NCBI GenBank assembly: GCA_964366875.1
Contig: CAYIVF010000013.1
Span: 1-20,313 of the forward strand
Origin: CAYIVF01 sp964366875
Lineage (GTDB): Bacteria > Patescibacteriota > Minisyncoccia > Minisyncoccales > Staskawiczbacteraceae
Reading direction: 5' to 3'
DNA: 20,313 nt
Shown: in pieces, positions 1-7,218 of the stretch
Numbering within the stretch: the first letter of the stretch is position 1
Layout: each line of letters starts with the position of its first letter
Program-made: the position numbers and the translations under genes
Notes under the pieces: generated by a model
Databases searched by the model: none
What the model was told of the DNA's origin: nothing
What the model saw: the letters and a program-made list of their open reading frames with translations, nothing else

Positions 1-2
1 CA

Positions 3-1907
3 ACCGCAGACGAAAACGAAGACACAACATGGACACCAGACTCTTCCATTGGCAGCGATACCGCATATTATTGGTGCGCTCAAAACAACGATGGTTCTTT
101 AACCTCTGACTGGACAAACATGGGCAGTTTCACATTAGACACCACTGCTCCGAGCATCACAGAAATTACCAGCGTAGCTGGAGACACCACCTCGACATAT
201 TATGACACCACTGATGACAGCTCAACCTTAGTTGTCTACACCGCTGACGCTGATGCAGCTACCTGCAAGTGGAACACCACTGATGTGGCTTATGACTCTA
301 TGTCCAACACCTGCACCTCAACTACTAACTGCACTCTCAACCTGTCTGGCGAAGTTGCCAAGACCGTGTATATGCGATGCATGGATACAGTTGGCAACAA
401 AGCATCGTCTTCATACACTTTAAATTACACCTTCCCTGGCGGCCAAGCCATAGAAGTAAGTTTTTTTGCCCCGATTGCTCCTATTGCAGAAACAGTGCAA
501 GAAGCAGGCCAAAAGATTATAGAGGAGGTAAAAAAAATTCCAGAACAAATCAGCCAGCTCCCAGAGCAAATTGTCAAAATTCCCGAACAGATTATTCAGC
601 AAACCCAGAATATAATTGAAGAAATATCAAAAATTGCAAGCCTTTTAAAACCAGGAGCCGCGCAGCAAATCGCTTTTCCGCCAATAGCCGAGGCAGTGCC
701 TAAAGAACCGCAAGAAGTATTTAGAGGAGGAACTATTGTTTCTAAAACCGAATTGGAAAAGATTGCAATTCTTCCTTTGCCTGACTCAATAAAAAACCTG
801 GCGCTTAAATTTCCGCAATTCGGCGCGACTTTAGAAAAAGTGGGCATCACAAAACCAGAAGATGTTAAAGAACTTCAAGTGGCAAAACTTACTTTTCCCG
901 GATTGTCAGAAGCATCCGGAGTTGCTGCCAATTTGCCGCTCGGTAGATTTACATCTAAGGAAAAAAATCAAATACCAACTGATTTTGTCTTTGCCAGAAT
1001 CGGGAAAAATAACATTGACCTTAAAACAAAAGTTTCTTTTTCAGACAAAGGAGAGCCAATTCAAACTATAAACACAATTGAAAACAAGCCGTTATATTTA
1101 GTGGTAAAGCCAGATGCGCAGGCAGAAAACGTGAAGGGCTATGTCATTTTCAAATCAGCCAATTCCCAGTCCGCGTTTCTTGATTTTACGCGCAAACTTT
1201 CAGCTGTTTTATCAGCTTCTCTTTTAGAAGCGACAAATTTATCTGGCGCATCAAGTACGCCAGCTTCGCAAGATAAGACAAACGAGGTTAAGGCAACCAA
1301 AGATATTGCCCTAAATGAGTTTTTCTATGAAGACAATAACAATGACGGCGTGTGGGAAGCAACAATTCAGTCGCCAGCAGTGGCTGGAAAATATGAAATA
1401 CGGACAATTATTATTTATCCGGCAGCAGCAGCTCAGCAAAAAACAACAGAAAAAGCATCAATGATTATGGTTGTTGACCCAGAAGGTTATGTGTACAGAA
1501 AAGATGGAAACGAGGAAACCCGTATTTCAAACGCCGCAGTATCTCTTTATTGGCTAAATCCCGATAAAAAACAATATGAACTTTGGCCAGCCAAAGATTT
1601 TCAGCAGCAAAACCCGCGGATAACAGACATAACAGGGAGATATTCTTTCTTGGTGCCGCCTGGTTATTATTATTTAGAAGCGGTGTCTCAAGATTATCTA
1701 ACCTACCAAGGACAGCCTTTTCAAGTTGCAGAGGGTTCTGGCGTGCATTCAAATATTGAGTTGAAAATTAAGAATTGGTTCTGGAGAATCTTTTCAGTGG
1801 AAAGAATTCTTTTGGCCGCAATAGCAGTTCTTTTGCTTCTGATAATAATGATTCTGCTGTATTTTTTACGTCGCGCCAAAAATATCTCCAGTGTGAAACC
1901 GCAGTAA
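3..1907 (+). CDS. Large Ig-like surface protein with C-terminal membrane anchor (5' partial)
   Basis: The reading frame is open from base 3, so the gene starts before the window; 634 residues are visible. The first ~145 residues are Thr/Ser/Cys-rich beta-type sequence resembling bacterial Ig-like modules (DTTAP, VGNKASSSYTLNYT). A Gln/Pro/Ile heptad-like stretch with repeated PEQI units follows (roughly residues 170-215). A long unassigned extracellular part comes next. Near the C-terminus lies a carboxypeptidase-regulatory-like beta domain (about 500-590: DPEGYVY, DITGRYSFLVPPGYYYLEA). The protein ends in one strong membrane helix (LLAAIAVLLLLIIMILLYFL) and a short basic cytoplasmic tail. 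I infer a cell-surface protein displayed outward; ligand and function are unknown. The small membrane gene at 1937 follows after 29 bases and is probably cotranscribed. Confidence 0.85.
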   Translation, partial: TADENEDTTWTPDSSIGSDTAYYWCAQNNDGSLTSDWTNMGSFTLDTTAPSITEITSVAGDTTSTYYDTTDDSSTLVVYTADADAATCKWNTTDVAYDSMSNTCTSTTNCTLNLSGEVAKTVYMRCMDTVGNKASSSYTLNYTFPGGQAIEVSFFAPIAPIAETVQEAGQKIIEEVKKIPEQISQLPEQIVKIPEQIIQQTQNIIEEISKIASLLKPGAAQQIAFPPIAEAVPKEPQEVFRGGTIVSKTELEKIAILPLPDSIKNLALKFPQFGATLEKVGITKPEDVKELQVAKLTFPGLSEASGVAANLPLGRFTSKEKNQIPTDFVFARIGKNNIDLKTKVSFSDKGEPIQTINTIENKPLYLVVKPDAQAENVKGYVIFKSANSQSAFLDFTRKLSAVLSASLLEATNLSGASSTPASQDKTNEVKATKDIALNEFFYEDNNNDGVWEATIQSPAVAGKYEIRTIIIYPAAAAQQKTTEKASMIMVVDPEGYVYRKDGNEETRISNAAVSLYWLNPDKKQYELWPAKDFQQQNPRITDITGRYSFLVPPGYYYLEAVSQDYLTYQGQPFQVAEGSGVHSNIELKIKNWFWRIFSVERILLAAIAVLLLLIIMILLYFLRRAKNISSVKPQ

Positions 1908-1936
1908 ATATAAATATTAATTTTTAACAAACCAAA

Positions 1937-2296
1937 ATGCAAAAAACAAGATTGTTTCTAATAATTATTGCTATTTTAATGGTTGGCGCTGTTTATTTCG
2001 CTGTTATCTATTTTTTAAACCGCGCAGAGTTATTGCAGGCGCAAAACCAGCTGATTGTTCAGCAGGCAAATGAGAAGACATTGTCTTTTACAAAACTTTT
2101 TATTGATAAAATTTTTCTTGGAGAGGGCACGGTTAATTTTGAAGACAGGTTAAAATTAGAAAATGCCGTAAGAGACATAAACGACAAGGAAATTTTTTCT
2201 GGATGGCAGCAGTTTACCCAAAGCAAAACCGACAGAGAAACTCAAACCGCGGTGGGAAATCTTTTAAAACTTTTGTTTGCCAAAATTTTTAAGTAG
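1937..2296 (+). CDS. Small single-pass membrane protein, hypothetical
   Basis: 119 residues. An N-terminal membrane helix (about residues 5-27, LFLIIIAILMVGAVYFAVIY) is followed by a Gln/Glu-rich, probably helical soluble part. No enzyme motif is visible and I do not recognise a family. It starts 29 bases after the large surface protein and is followed by an intrinsic terminator at 2353-2377, so the two probably form one transcription unit. There is no Shine-Dalgarno; the start lies in an AT-rich leader like most genes here. A helper or partner role for the upstream surface protein is only inference from proximity. Confidence 0.75.
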   Translation: MQKTRLFLIIIAILMVGAVYFAVIYFLNRAELLQAQNQLIVQQANEKTLSFTKLFIDKIFLGEGTVNFEDRLKLENAVRDINDKEIFSGWQQFTQSKTDRETQTAVGNLLKLLFAKIFK

Positions 2297-2352
2297 AATC
2301 AGCCCTATTTTCCTCTTGCCTTTTGCCTTTGCGCTCTATATTTATAAGATTT

Positions 2353-2377
2353 ACGGACGCCCGACGTCTGTTTTTTT
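2353..2377 (+). terminator. Intrinsic terminator after the surface-protein operon
   Basis: ACGGACG (2353-2359) pairs with CGTCTGT (2365-2371), allowing one G-U pair, around a five-base loop. A run of seven T (2371-2377) follows. It lies 57 bases after the stop at 2296 and just before the next promoter. Confidence 0.7.
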
Positions 2378-2390
2378 GTCTGACAAATAT

Positions 2391-2418
2391 TTGACTTATT
2401 AAAAATATTTAGTAATAT
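2391..2418 (+). promoter_or_regulatory. Sigma70-type promoter for the 2488-2933 cassette
   Basis: TTGACT (2391-2396), 16-base spacer, TATA-like TAATAT (2413-2418). The predicted start near 2425 lies just ahead of a 10-bp hairpin (2430-2452) that would form the 5' end of the mRNA. Confidence 0.6.
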
Positions 2419-2429
2419 GTATTAAAGAT

Positions 2430-2452
2430 AAACAAAGAACGGTTCTTTGTTT
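2430..2452 (+). promoter_or_regulatory. 5'-terminal mRNA hairpin
   Basis: AAACAAAGAA (2430-2439) and TTCTTTGTTT (2443-2452) are perfect complements around a three-base loop. The hairpin begins about five bases after the predicted transcription start and has no T tract, so it is not a terminator. By analogy with 5' stem-loops on other bacterial mRNAs it could stabilise the message; that role is inferred. Confidence 0.5.
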
Positions 2453-2487
2453 GGAGCTGCTCGTTCCTTGATATGGAGGAAAGACCC

Positions 2488-2730
2488 ATGGACGACAAAA
2501 GGTGTAAAGAGTCAGGATGCCCCGGTTCAATCAGTGCTAACAGTTTTGTTTTTCTGCAAGTTGGCGGATGCGCTGTTTCCAATATGGGATATCCCTGCAA
2601 TGTTTGCGGCAGGATATACTATTGGGACAACACAGAGCCAAGATTCAGCGCGGACCAAAAGAAGCTTTTTTTGATAAATGGTAAAGTTATTAAGGAAGAC
2701 CACCCAGTTCTATCAGGAGGCAAAGCATGA
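2488..2730 (+). CDS. Small Cys-rich, zinc-ribbon-like protein
   Basis: The start at 2488 is chosen over the in-frame ATG at 2473 because GGAGGA (2475-2480) sits 7 bases ahead of it, giving 80 residues. Cysteines fall at 6, 11, 28, 37 and 40, with the pattern KRCKESGCPG then PCNVCGRIYYW. The Cx4C and CxxC pairs could bind zinc; this is inference. Similar short GCPG...PC..CGR proteins are familiar to me from CPR genomes, but I know no family name or function. Its stop overlaps the start of the following membrane protein (ATGATGA), which indicates translational coupling. The cassette has its own promoter and terminator. Confidence 0.75.
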   Translation: MDDKRCKESGCPGSISANSFVFLQVGGCAVSNMGYPCNVCGRIYYWDNTEPRFSADQKKLFLINGKVIKEDHPVLSGGKA

Positions 2731-2933
2731 TGAAACCCTCGCTAAAGTCTCGTTTTGTAATGTGGGTCTGTATTTTAATACTAATGAGCCTTCTTGGCAA
2801 TATGACCGCAACGATTACTTTTTTGCAGTGGGTTTTTCTGCTGTTCGCCTTTTTTGGGGTTTTGATACTAGTTTCTCTTGTTTTTCTTTGCAAATTCCTC
2901 CCCCTGCTTAACGAAGATGAGCTCCCTGCTTAA
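2727..2933 (+). CDS. Small two-helix membrane protein, coupled to the upstream Cys-rich gene
   Basis: 68 residues with two hydrophobic segments (about 10-30 and 33-56). Its start codon overlaps the stop of the preceding gene, and AGGAGG (2715-2720) lies 6 bases upstream, so translation is well supported. No family is recognised. The C-terminus is encoded by the first copy of a 22-bp tandem duplication (2902-2943); the second copy supplies the stop codon. A membrane partner of the Cys-rich protein is a reasonable guess only. Confidence 0.7.
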   Translation: MMKPSLKSRFVMWVCILILMSLLGNMTATITFLQWVFLLFAFFGVLILVSLVFLCKFLPLLNEDELPA

Positions 2934-2943
2934 TGAAGATGAG
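2902..2943 (+). repeat. Imperfect 22-bp tandem duplication at a gene 3' end
   Basis: CCCTGCTTAACGAAGATGAG (2902-2921) recurs at 2924-2943 with one C-to-T change. The period of 22 is not a multiple of three, so the duplication shifts the frame relative to the gene ending at 2933. Confidence 0.8.
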
Positions 2944-2976
2944 ATATAATAGGTGGCTGTAAAACAGCTGCAAGAT

Positions 2977-3005
2977 AATTGCGAAGACGGCTCGCAATTT
3001 TTTTT
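2977..3005 (+). terminator. Intrinsic terminator before groES
   Basis: AATTGCGA (2977-2984) and TCGCAATT (2992-2999) form a perfect 8-bp stem with a 7-base loop, followed by T through 3005. It closes the 2488-2933 cassette. Confidence 0.85.
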
Positions 3006-3006
3006 C

Positions 3007-3035
3007 TTGACAATTTCTAATTAATTTATTAAACT
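3007..3035 (+). promoter_or_regulatory. Candidate groESL promoter
   Basis: A consensus TTGACA (3007-3012) lies directly after the upstream terminator. With a 17-base spacer it faces TAAACT (3030-3035), which is a modest -10. A better -10 sequence, TATAAT, is at 3065-3070 but has no matching -35. No CIRCE element (TTAGCACTC-N9-GAGTGCTAA) is present, so HrcA control of this operon is not supported. Confidence 0.45.
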
Positions 3036-3092
3036 ATTTTTATAAAGAACCTAATAACAAAATGTATAATTAAAAAAATAAATCACAAAATT

Positions 3093-3383
3093 ATGAATAT
3101 CAAGCCGTTATCAGACCATATTTTAATAGAGCCTATAAAGGAAGAAGAAAAAACAAAGGCTGGTATTTTTTTGCCTGAAACAGCTTCAAAAGAGAAGTCA
3201 GAAGAAGGCAAAGTAATCGCCGTAGGTCCTGGTAAAAAAACAGAAGAAGGAAAAATAGTTCCTGTTTCAGTAAAACCCGGAGATAGGGTTTTATTCCAGA
3301 AATATAGCCCAAGCGAAATAAAGGTTGATGGTAAAGAATATTTAATTGCAAAAGAAGAAGATATACTGGCAATTATTGAGTAA
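3093..3383 (+). CDS. groES: GroES co-chaperonin (Hsp10)
   Basis: 96 residues, the normal length for GroES. It forms the heptameric lid that caps the GroEL chamber during ATP-driven folding in the cytoplasm. The N-terminal IKPLSDHILIEPI strand, the mobile loop that contacts GroEL (about 18-36, EEKTKAGIFLPETASKEKSE), GKVIAVGPG, the VKPGDRVLFQKYSPSEI block and the YLIAKEEDILAIIE ending are all in family order. It lies 11 bases upstream of groEL, the standard operon. There is no Shine-Dalgarno; the start is preceded only by A/T-rich sequence. Confidence 0.97.
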   Translation: MNIKPLSDHILIEPIKEEEKTKAGIFLPETASKEKSEEGKVIAVGPGKKTEEGKIVPVSVKPGDRVLFQKYSPSEIKVDGKEYLIAKEEDILAIIE

Positions 3384-3394
3384 TTTTTAAAACT

Positions 3395-5035
3395 ATGAGT
3401 AAACAAATAAAATACAAAGAGGACGCAAGAAAGATTCTTAAGCAAGGATTAGATAAGGTGGCCAACGCAGTAAAAGTAACATTGGGACCTAAAGGCAGAA
3501 ATGTTGTTTTAGGCTCTGGTTTTGGTTCGCCCACAATCACTAATGACGGCGTTACTATCGCCAAAGATATTGAGTTAGATGACACAATTGAAAACATTGG
3601 AGCTGAGATTATAAAAGAAGTGGCTTCAAAAACAAATGACACTGCCGGAGACGGAACTACAACCGCTGTTTTGCTTTGTCAGGCAATTGCCACTGAAGGT
3701 TTAAAAAATGTCGCTGCCGGAGCTAATCCTCTGGCTTTGAGAAAAGGAATTATAATGGCAAAAGACGCGGTGGTGGAGGCATTAAAGACAATGTCAAAAC
3801 CAATTTCCACAAGAGAGGAAACCTCGCAAGTTGCAACTATTTCAGCCCAAGACAAGGAAGTGGGCGATTTGATTGCCGAGGTTATGGAAGAAGTTGGTAA
3901 AGACGGAGTAATCACTGTTGAAGAATCAAAAACTTTCGGGCTTTCAAAAGAAATTGTAAAGGGTTTGCAATTTGATAGGGGGTATATTTCTCATTATATG
4001 GTTTCCAATACTGAAAAAATGGAAGCTGTCTTGGAAGACCCGTATATTTTGATAACAGACAGAAAAATCGGCTCCTTGCAGGAAATTCTGCCTATTCTAG
4101 AAAAAGTGGTGAAGGCAGGCAAAAAAGAACTGGTGCTTATCGCTGACGATGTTGAGGGCGATGCTTTGGCAACTTTAATTGTCAATAAGCTCCGCGGCAT
4201 ATTTAACGCCCTGGCGGTAAAAGCTCCGGGATTTGGAGACCGAAAAAAAGAAATGTTAGAAGACATTGCTGTGGTCACAGGGGCAGAATTGATTTCAGAG
4301 GAAAAAGGAATGAAGCTGGAAAATGTTGAATTGGAAATGCTTGGCAGCGCCAGGAGGATAATATCAACAAAAGAAAACACAACTATTGTTGAGGGCAAGG
4401 GCGAAAAAACAGACATTGAAGCAAGAATAGCTAATATTAAAAAAGAAATAAGCTCTTCAACATCTGATTTTGATAAAGAAAAATTGCAGGAGCGCTTGGC
4501 AAAACTTTCCGGCGGAGTGGGCGTTATAAAAGTGGGGGCAGCCACGGAAGTTGAGCAAAAGGCAAAACAGCATAAATTAGAAGATGCTTTGCATGCCACT
4601 AAGTGCGCGGTTGAAGAGGGTATTATAGCTGGCGGAGGTACGGCATTGTTAAGAGCATTGATTGCTTTAGAATCAATAGATGGACCCAAAGGGTGCCCCG
4701 GAGATGAAAGAACAGGCGTAAATATCTTAAAAAGAGCGATTGAAGAGCCGATAAGGCAGATAGCCGAGAATAGCGGCGTTGACGGCGCAGTTGTTGTGCA
4801 AAAAGTGAAAGAGCAATCAGAAATAAACTTTGGCTTTAATGCAGAGACTATGATTTACGAAGATTTGATAAAAGCCGGAGTTGTTGACCCAACGAAAGTG
4901 GTTCGCACTGCCCTAGAAAATGCTGTTTCTGCGGCAAGTATGCTTTTAACAACAGAGGCGGTAGTTGCTGATTTACCCAAAAAAGACGAAAAAGAAGGAC
5001 ATATGCATAACCCAATGATGCCCGAAGATTATTAA
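3395..5035 (+). CDS. groEL: GroEL chaperonin (Hsp60)
   Basis: 546 residues, matching the usual ~540-548. It forms the 14-subunit ATP-dependent folding chamber that works with GroES. ATP-site signatures are intact: TLGPKGRN, the TNDTAGDGTTTA loop, and LEDALHATKCAVEEGIIAGGG in the C-terminal equatorial half, including the catalytic Asp of the LED motif. The apical domain has the expected QFDRGYISHYMV and APGFGDRKKEML. The C-terminal tail is unusual: instead of GGM repeats it ends in a charged His/Met segment (KEGHMHNPMMPEDY). The gene belongs to the groES operon, and no terminator is obvious before 5094. Confidence 0.98.
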   Translation: MSKQIKYKEDARKILKQGLDKVANAVKVTLGPKGRNVVLGSGFGSPTITNDGVTIAKDIELDDTIENIGAEIIKEVASKTNDTAGDGTTTAVLLCQAIATEGLKNVAAGANPLALRKGIIMAKDAVVEALKTMSKPISTREETSQVATISAQDKEVGDLIAEVMEEVGKDGVITVEESKTFGLSKEIVKGLQFDRGYISHYMVSNTEKMEAVLEDPYILITDRKIGSLQEILPILEKVVKAGKKELVLIADDVEGDALATLIVNKLRGIFNALAVKAPGFGDRKKEMLEDIAVVTGAELISEEKGMKLENVELEMLGSARRIISTKENTTIVEGKGEKTDIEARIANIKKEISSSTSDFDKEKLQERLAKLSGGVGVIKVGAATEVEQKAKQHKLEDALHATKCAVEEGIIAGGGTALLRALIALESIDGPKGCPGDERTGVNILKRAIEEPIRQIAENSGVDGAVVVQKVKEQSEINFGFNAETMIYEDLIKAGVVDPTKVVRTALENAVSAASMLLTTEAVVADLPKKDEKEGHMHNPMMPEDY

Positions 5036-5072
5036 AATTCTATCTCCCGCTTTTCGATTTGCAAAAAATAAC

Positions 5073-5099
5073 TTGTATTTAGCGGATTTTTTGTATAAT
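5073..5099 (+). promoter_or_regulatory. Promoter giving a near-leaderless zinc-ribbon mRNA
   Basis: TTGTAT (5073-5078) and a consensus TATAAT (5094-5099) are separated by 15 bases. The predicted start of transcription is about 5106, only ~4 bases before the ATG at 5110. Confidence 0.5.
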
Positions 5100-5109
5100 A
5101 TAAAAGTAT

Positions 5110-5640
5110 ATGCAGTGTCCAAATGATAACGAACAATTAGAAAGAGCTTTATTTCATAATGTGGAGGTTGACTATTGCCCCAAGTGTTTGGGTATTTGGT
5201 TTGACTTTGACGAACTGCGTTTAGCAAAAGACGATAAGGATAAAAACTTAAACTGGCTTGATGTGGATTTGTGGCGGGATAAAGGAAACTTTGAAGTTTT
5301 TCGCATAAGTAAATATTGTCCTCAATGCAGAGTCGGTTTAAATGAAGTAAGATACGACGGATCTAAAACAAAAGTTGATTTTTGCAAAATGTGCAAAGGC
5401 GTCTGGCTGGACAGGGGAGAGTTTAAGCAACTCATATCTTATCTAAAAAGAAAAGCCGATTATGAGATTTTGCACAATTATACCAAGAATCTCGTATTAG
5501 AATTATGGGAGGTTTTTTCAGGTCCTGAAAAGTTCAGGGAGGAGCTGGCTGATTTTCTGACGCTATTGAAACTGTTGAATTATAAGTTTGTTGTTCAGCA
5601 TCCGTTTTTGAACAGCTTAATCGAAAACGCGCAAAAGTAA
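5110..5640 (+). CDS. Tandem zf-TFIIB zinc-ribbon protein
   Basis: 176 residues with two zf-TFIIB-type modules, recognised by the CxxC-x-GxWxDxxE signature. Module 1: C3, then C23-P-K-C26 LGIWFDFDEL. Module 2: C70-P-Q-C73, then C92-K-M-C95 KGVWLDRGEF. Module 2 has all four cysteines. Module 1 reads CPND, so its second ligand is Asp6 rather than Cys. Residues 110-176 are helical with no known motif. Proteins of this type are widespread small cytoplasmic zinc ribbons with no settled function. Placement before lemA-htpX suggests the same transcription unit and possibly envelope stress, which is inference. The start is close to the transcription start, with no SD. Confidence 0.85.
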   Translation: MQCPNDNEQLERALFHNVEVDYCPKCLGIWFDFDELRLAKDDKDKNLNWLDVDLWRDKGNFEVFRISKYCPQCRVGLNEVRYDGSKTKVDFCKMCKGVWLDRGEFKQLISYLKRKADYEILHNYTKNLVLELWEVFSGPEKFREELADFLTLLKLLNYKFVVQHPFLNSLIENAQK

Positions 5641-5666
5641 AGAAATACAATTAAAAAATAAAAATT

Positions 5667-6224
5667 ATGGCAATAATATCGTATATAGTATTAGCTGTAA
5701 TAGCAGTTGTTGTTTTATGGATAATAGCTGTTTTTAACGGCTTAGTAACCTTAAAAAACAGGGCAAAAGAAGCATGGTCAGATATTGATGTGCAATTAAA
5801 AAGAAGGTATGACTTGATTCCTAATTTAGTGGAAACAGTTAAGGGTTACGCAACGCATGAAAGAGAGTTATTTGAGAAGGTAACCCAGGCAAGAGTAAAT
5901 GCAATGTCAGCTCAAGGAGCGAAAGAAAAAGCAGGAGCTGAAAATATGCTTTCAGATACCTTAAAGAGCTTATTTGCAGTTTCAGAAAACTACCCAGATT
6001 TAAAGGCTTCAACAAACTTTTTAGAGCTTCAAAGAGAACTCTCTGACACAGAAGACAAAATCCAGGCAGCCCGCAGATTCTATAACACAAATGTTAGGGA
6101 TTTGAATATAAAAATAGAGAGTTTCCCTGCAAATATAATAGCTAATTCGTTTGGTTTTAAACAAATGGAGCTATTCCAAACAGCAAGCGAAGCAGAGAGA
6201 GAGCCTGTTTCAGTAAAATTTTAA
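5667..6224 (+). CDS. lemA: LemA family membrane protein
   Basis: 185 residues. An N-terminal membrane helix (about 3-24) is followed by the LemA signature: NRAKEAWSDIDVQLKRRYDLIPNLVETVKGYATHE. The long helical bundle and the late RRFYNTNVRDLN and FPANIIA motifs are also present. LemA proteins are envelope proteins of poorly defined function, commonly encoded beside the HtpX protease, as here. It starts 26 bases after the zinc-ribbon gene in an AT-rich SD-less leader, so cotranscription is likely. Only 7 bases separate its stop from the start of the 26-bp inverted repeat that precedes htpX. Confidence 0.95.
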   Translation: MAIISYIVLAVIAVVVLWIIAVFNGLVTLKNRAKEAWSDIDVQLKRRYDLIPNLVETVKGYATHERELFEKVTQARVNAMSAQGAKEKAGAENMLSDTLKSLFAVSENYPDLKASTNFLELQRELSDTEDKIQAARRFYNTNVRDLNIKIESFPANIIANSFGFKQMELFQTASEAEREPVSVKF

Positions 6225-6231
6225 TTTTGGC

Positions 6232-6309
6232 TTGGGCGGAAATAAAATATTTTTTTGAGCGTCCCGCCCACGGCCTGCCCGAACAAAAAAATATTTTATT
6301 TCCGCCCAA
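6232..6309. repeat. Perfect 26-bp inverted repeat abutting the htpX start
   Basis: The left arm (6232-6257, beginning TTGGGCGGAAATAAAATA) and right arm (6284-6309) are exact reverse complements. They flank a 26-base GC-rich loop (6258-6283). The right arm ends two bases before the htpX ATG at 6312. No T tract follows the 3' arm, so it is not a standard terminator. The loop carries CCGCCCA (6264-6270), an extra copy of the right-arm 3' motif (6302-6308) that could pair with TGGGCGG (6233-6239), so two alternative folds exist. Confidence 0.95.
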
Positions 6310-6311
6310 TT

Positions 6312-7214
6312 ATGGCATCAATTTACACGCAAGCAGATTCTAATACTAGAAAAACCTGGTTTTTGATAACTGGGTTTTTGGTCTTTGTTATAGTTATAGG
6401 TTGGCTTTTTGGCTATTTGCTTAACAATGACGGGATTTTAATATTTGCTGTAATTTTGAGCGTGCTAATGAGCATCGGCAGCTATTGGTATTCAGATAAA
6501 ATAGTTTTAGCAATGTCTGGGGCGGTTCCAGTTGAACACAATCAAAATCCAGAGTTGTACCACATTGTAGAAAATCTTTGCATCACAGCCGGCCTGCCTG
6601 CGCCCAAAATTTATATTATTAAAGAGCAGCAGCCAAACGCTTTTGCAACAGGAAGGAACGCAAAACATGCGGTTGTGGCCGTGACAGAGGGTTTATTAAA
6701 TCGTCTTAATAAAACAGAGTTGCAGGGCGTGCTCGCTCACGAACTCTCGCATATAGGCAACAAAGATATGCTTTTATCTACGGTTGTGGTAATATTGGCT
6801 GGCATTATTGCAATGCTTTCTAATATGTTTTTAAGAATCAGTTTTTGGCAAGGCAGAAGAAACTCTGACGATGACAATAAAGCAGGGGCGCTATTGGCAA
6901 TTTTGGGATTGGCAGCAGCCATTTTGGCTCCGATTGCCGCCACTTTATTGCAGTTGGCTATTTCAAGAAAAAGAGAGTTTTTAGCAGATGCGGACGGCGC
7001 GCTTTTGACGCGCTATCCCGAAGGATTAGCTCGCGCTTTAGAAAAAATTTCAGCAGACCAAACGCCCATGCGAACCGCCAACACCGCCACAAGCCACCTT
7101 TATATATCATCGCCCTTTAAGGGAAAACAGTCAGCCAGTTGGTTTGTGAAATTATTTATGACCCACCCGCCGGTTGAAGAACGAATCAAAGCATTAAGAG
7201 ACATGGAGGTATAG
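6312..7214 (+). CDS. htpX: HtpX family membrane zinc metalloprotease
   Basis: 300 residues from the ATG at 6312. An upstream TTG (6255) would place the start inside the inverted repeat and adds residues that are not HtpX-like. HtpX is a membrane-embedded M48 protease that degrades damaged membrane proteins. Two N-terminal helices (about 17-36 and 42-62) precede the catalytic HELSH (His143, Glu144, His147). The third zinc ligand, Glu222, lies in SRKREFLADADG, after two further hydrophobic segments. The late THPPVEERIKALRDM motif is typical of the family. Active-site residues are complete. It is paired with lemA; its initiation region is next to the inverted repeat, so translational control by that structure is possible. 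Confidence 0.95.
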   Translation: MASIYTQADSNTRKTWFLITGFLVFVIVIGWLFGYLLNNDGILIFAVILSVLMSIGSYWYSDKIVLAMSGAVPVEHNQNPELYHIVENLCITAGLPAPKIYIIKEQQPNAFATGRNAKHAVVAVTEGLLNRLNKTELQGVLAHELSHIGNKDMLLSTVVVILAGIIAMLSNMFLRISFWQGRRNSDDDNKAGALLAILGLAAAILAPIAATLLQLAISRKREFLADADGALLTRYPEGLARALEKISADQTPMRTANTATSHLYISSPFKGKQSASWFVKLFMTHPPVEERIKALRDMEV

Positions 7215-7218
7215 TTTT

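Noticed and set aside
2447..2674. Overlapping frame across the 2488 gene
   Set aside because: The 2488 frame has a correctly spaced SD and ATGA coupling to the next gene; this one has neither.
3001..3092. CIRCE/HrcA operator before groES
   Set aside because: No TTAGCACTC inverted repeat is present.
3994..4689. 231-residue minus-strand open frame inside groEL
   Set aside because: Antisense shadow of a highly conserved gene; Ser/Ala/Ile-rich low-complexity translation without start signals.
6255..6311. Upstream TTG start for htpX
   Set aside because: It lies in the inverted repeat, adds residues unlike HtpX N-termini, and the ATG at 6312 gives the expected length.
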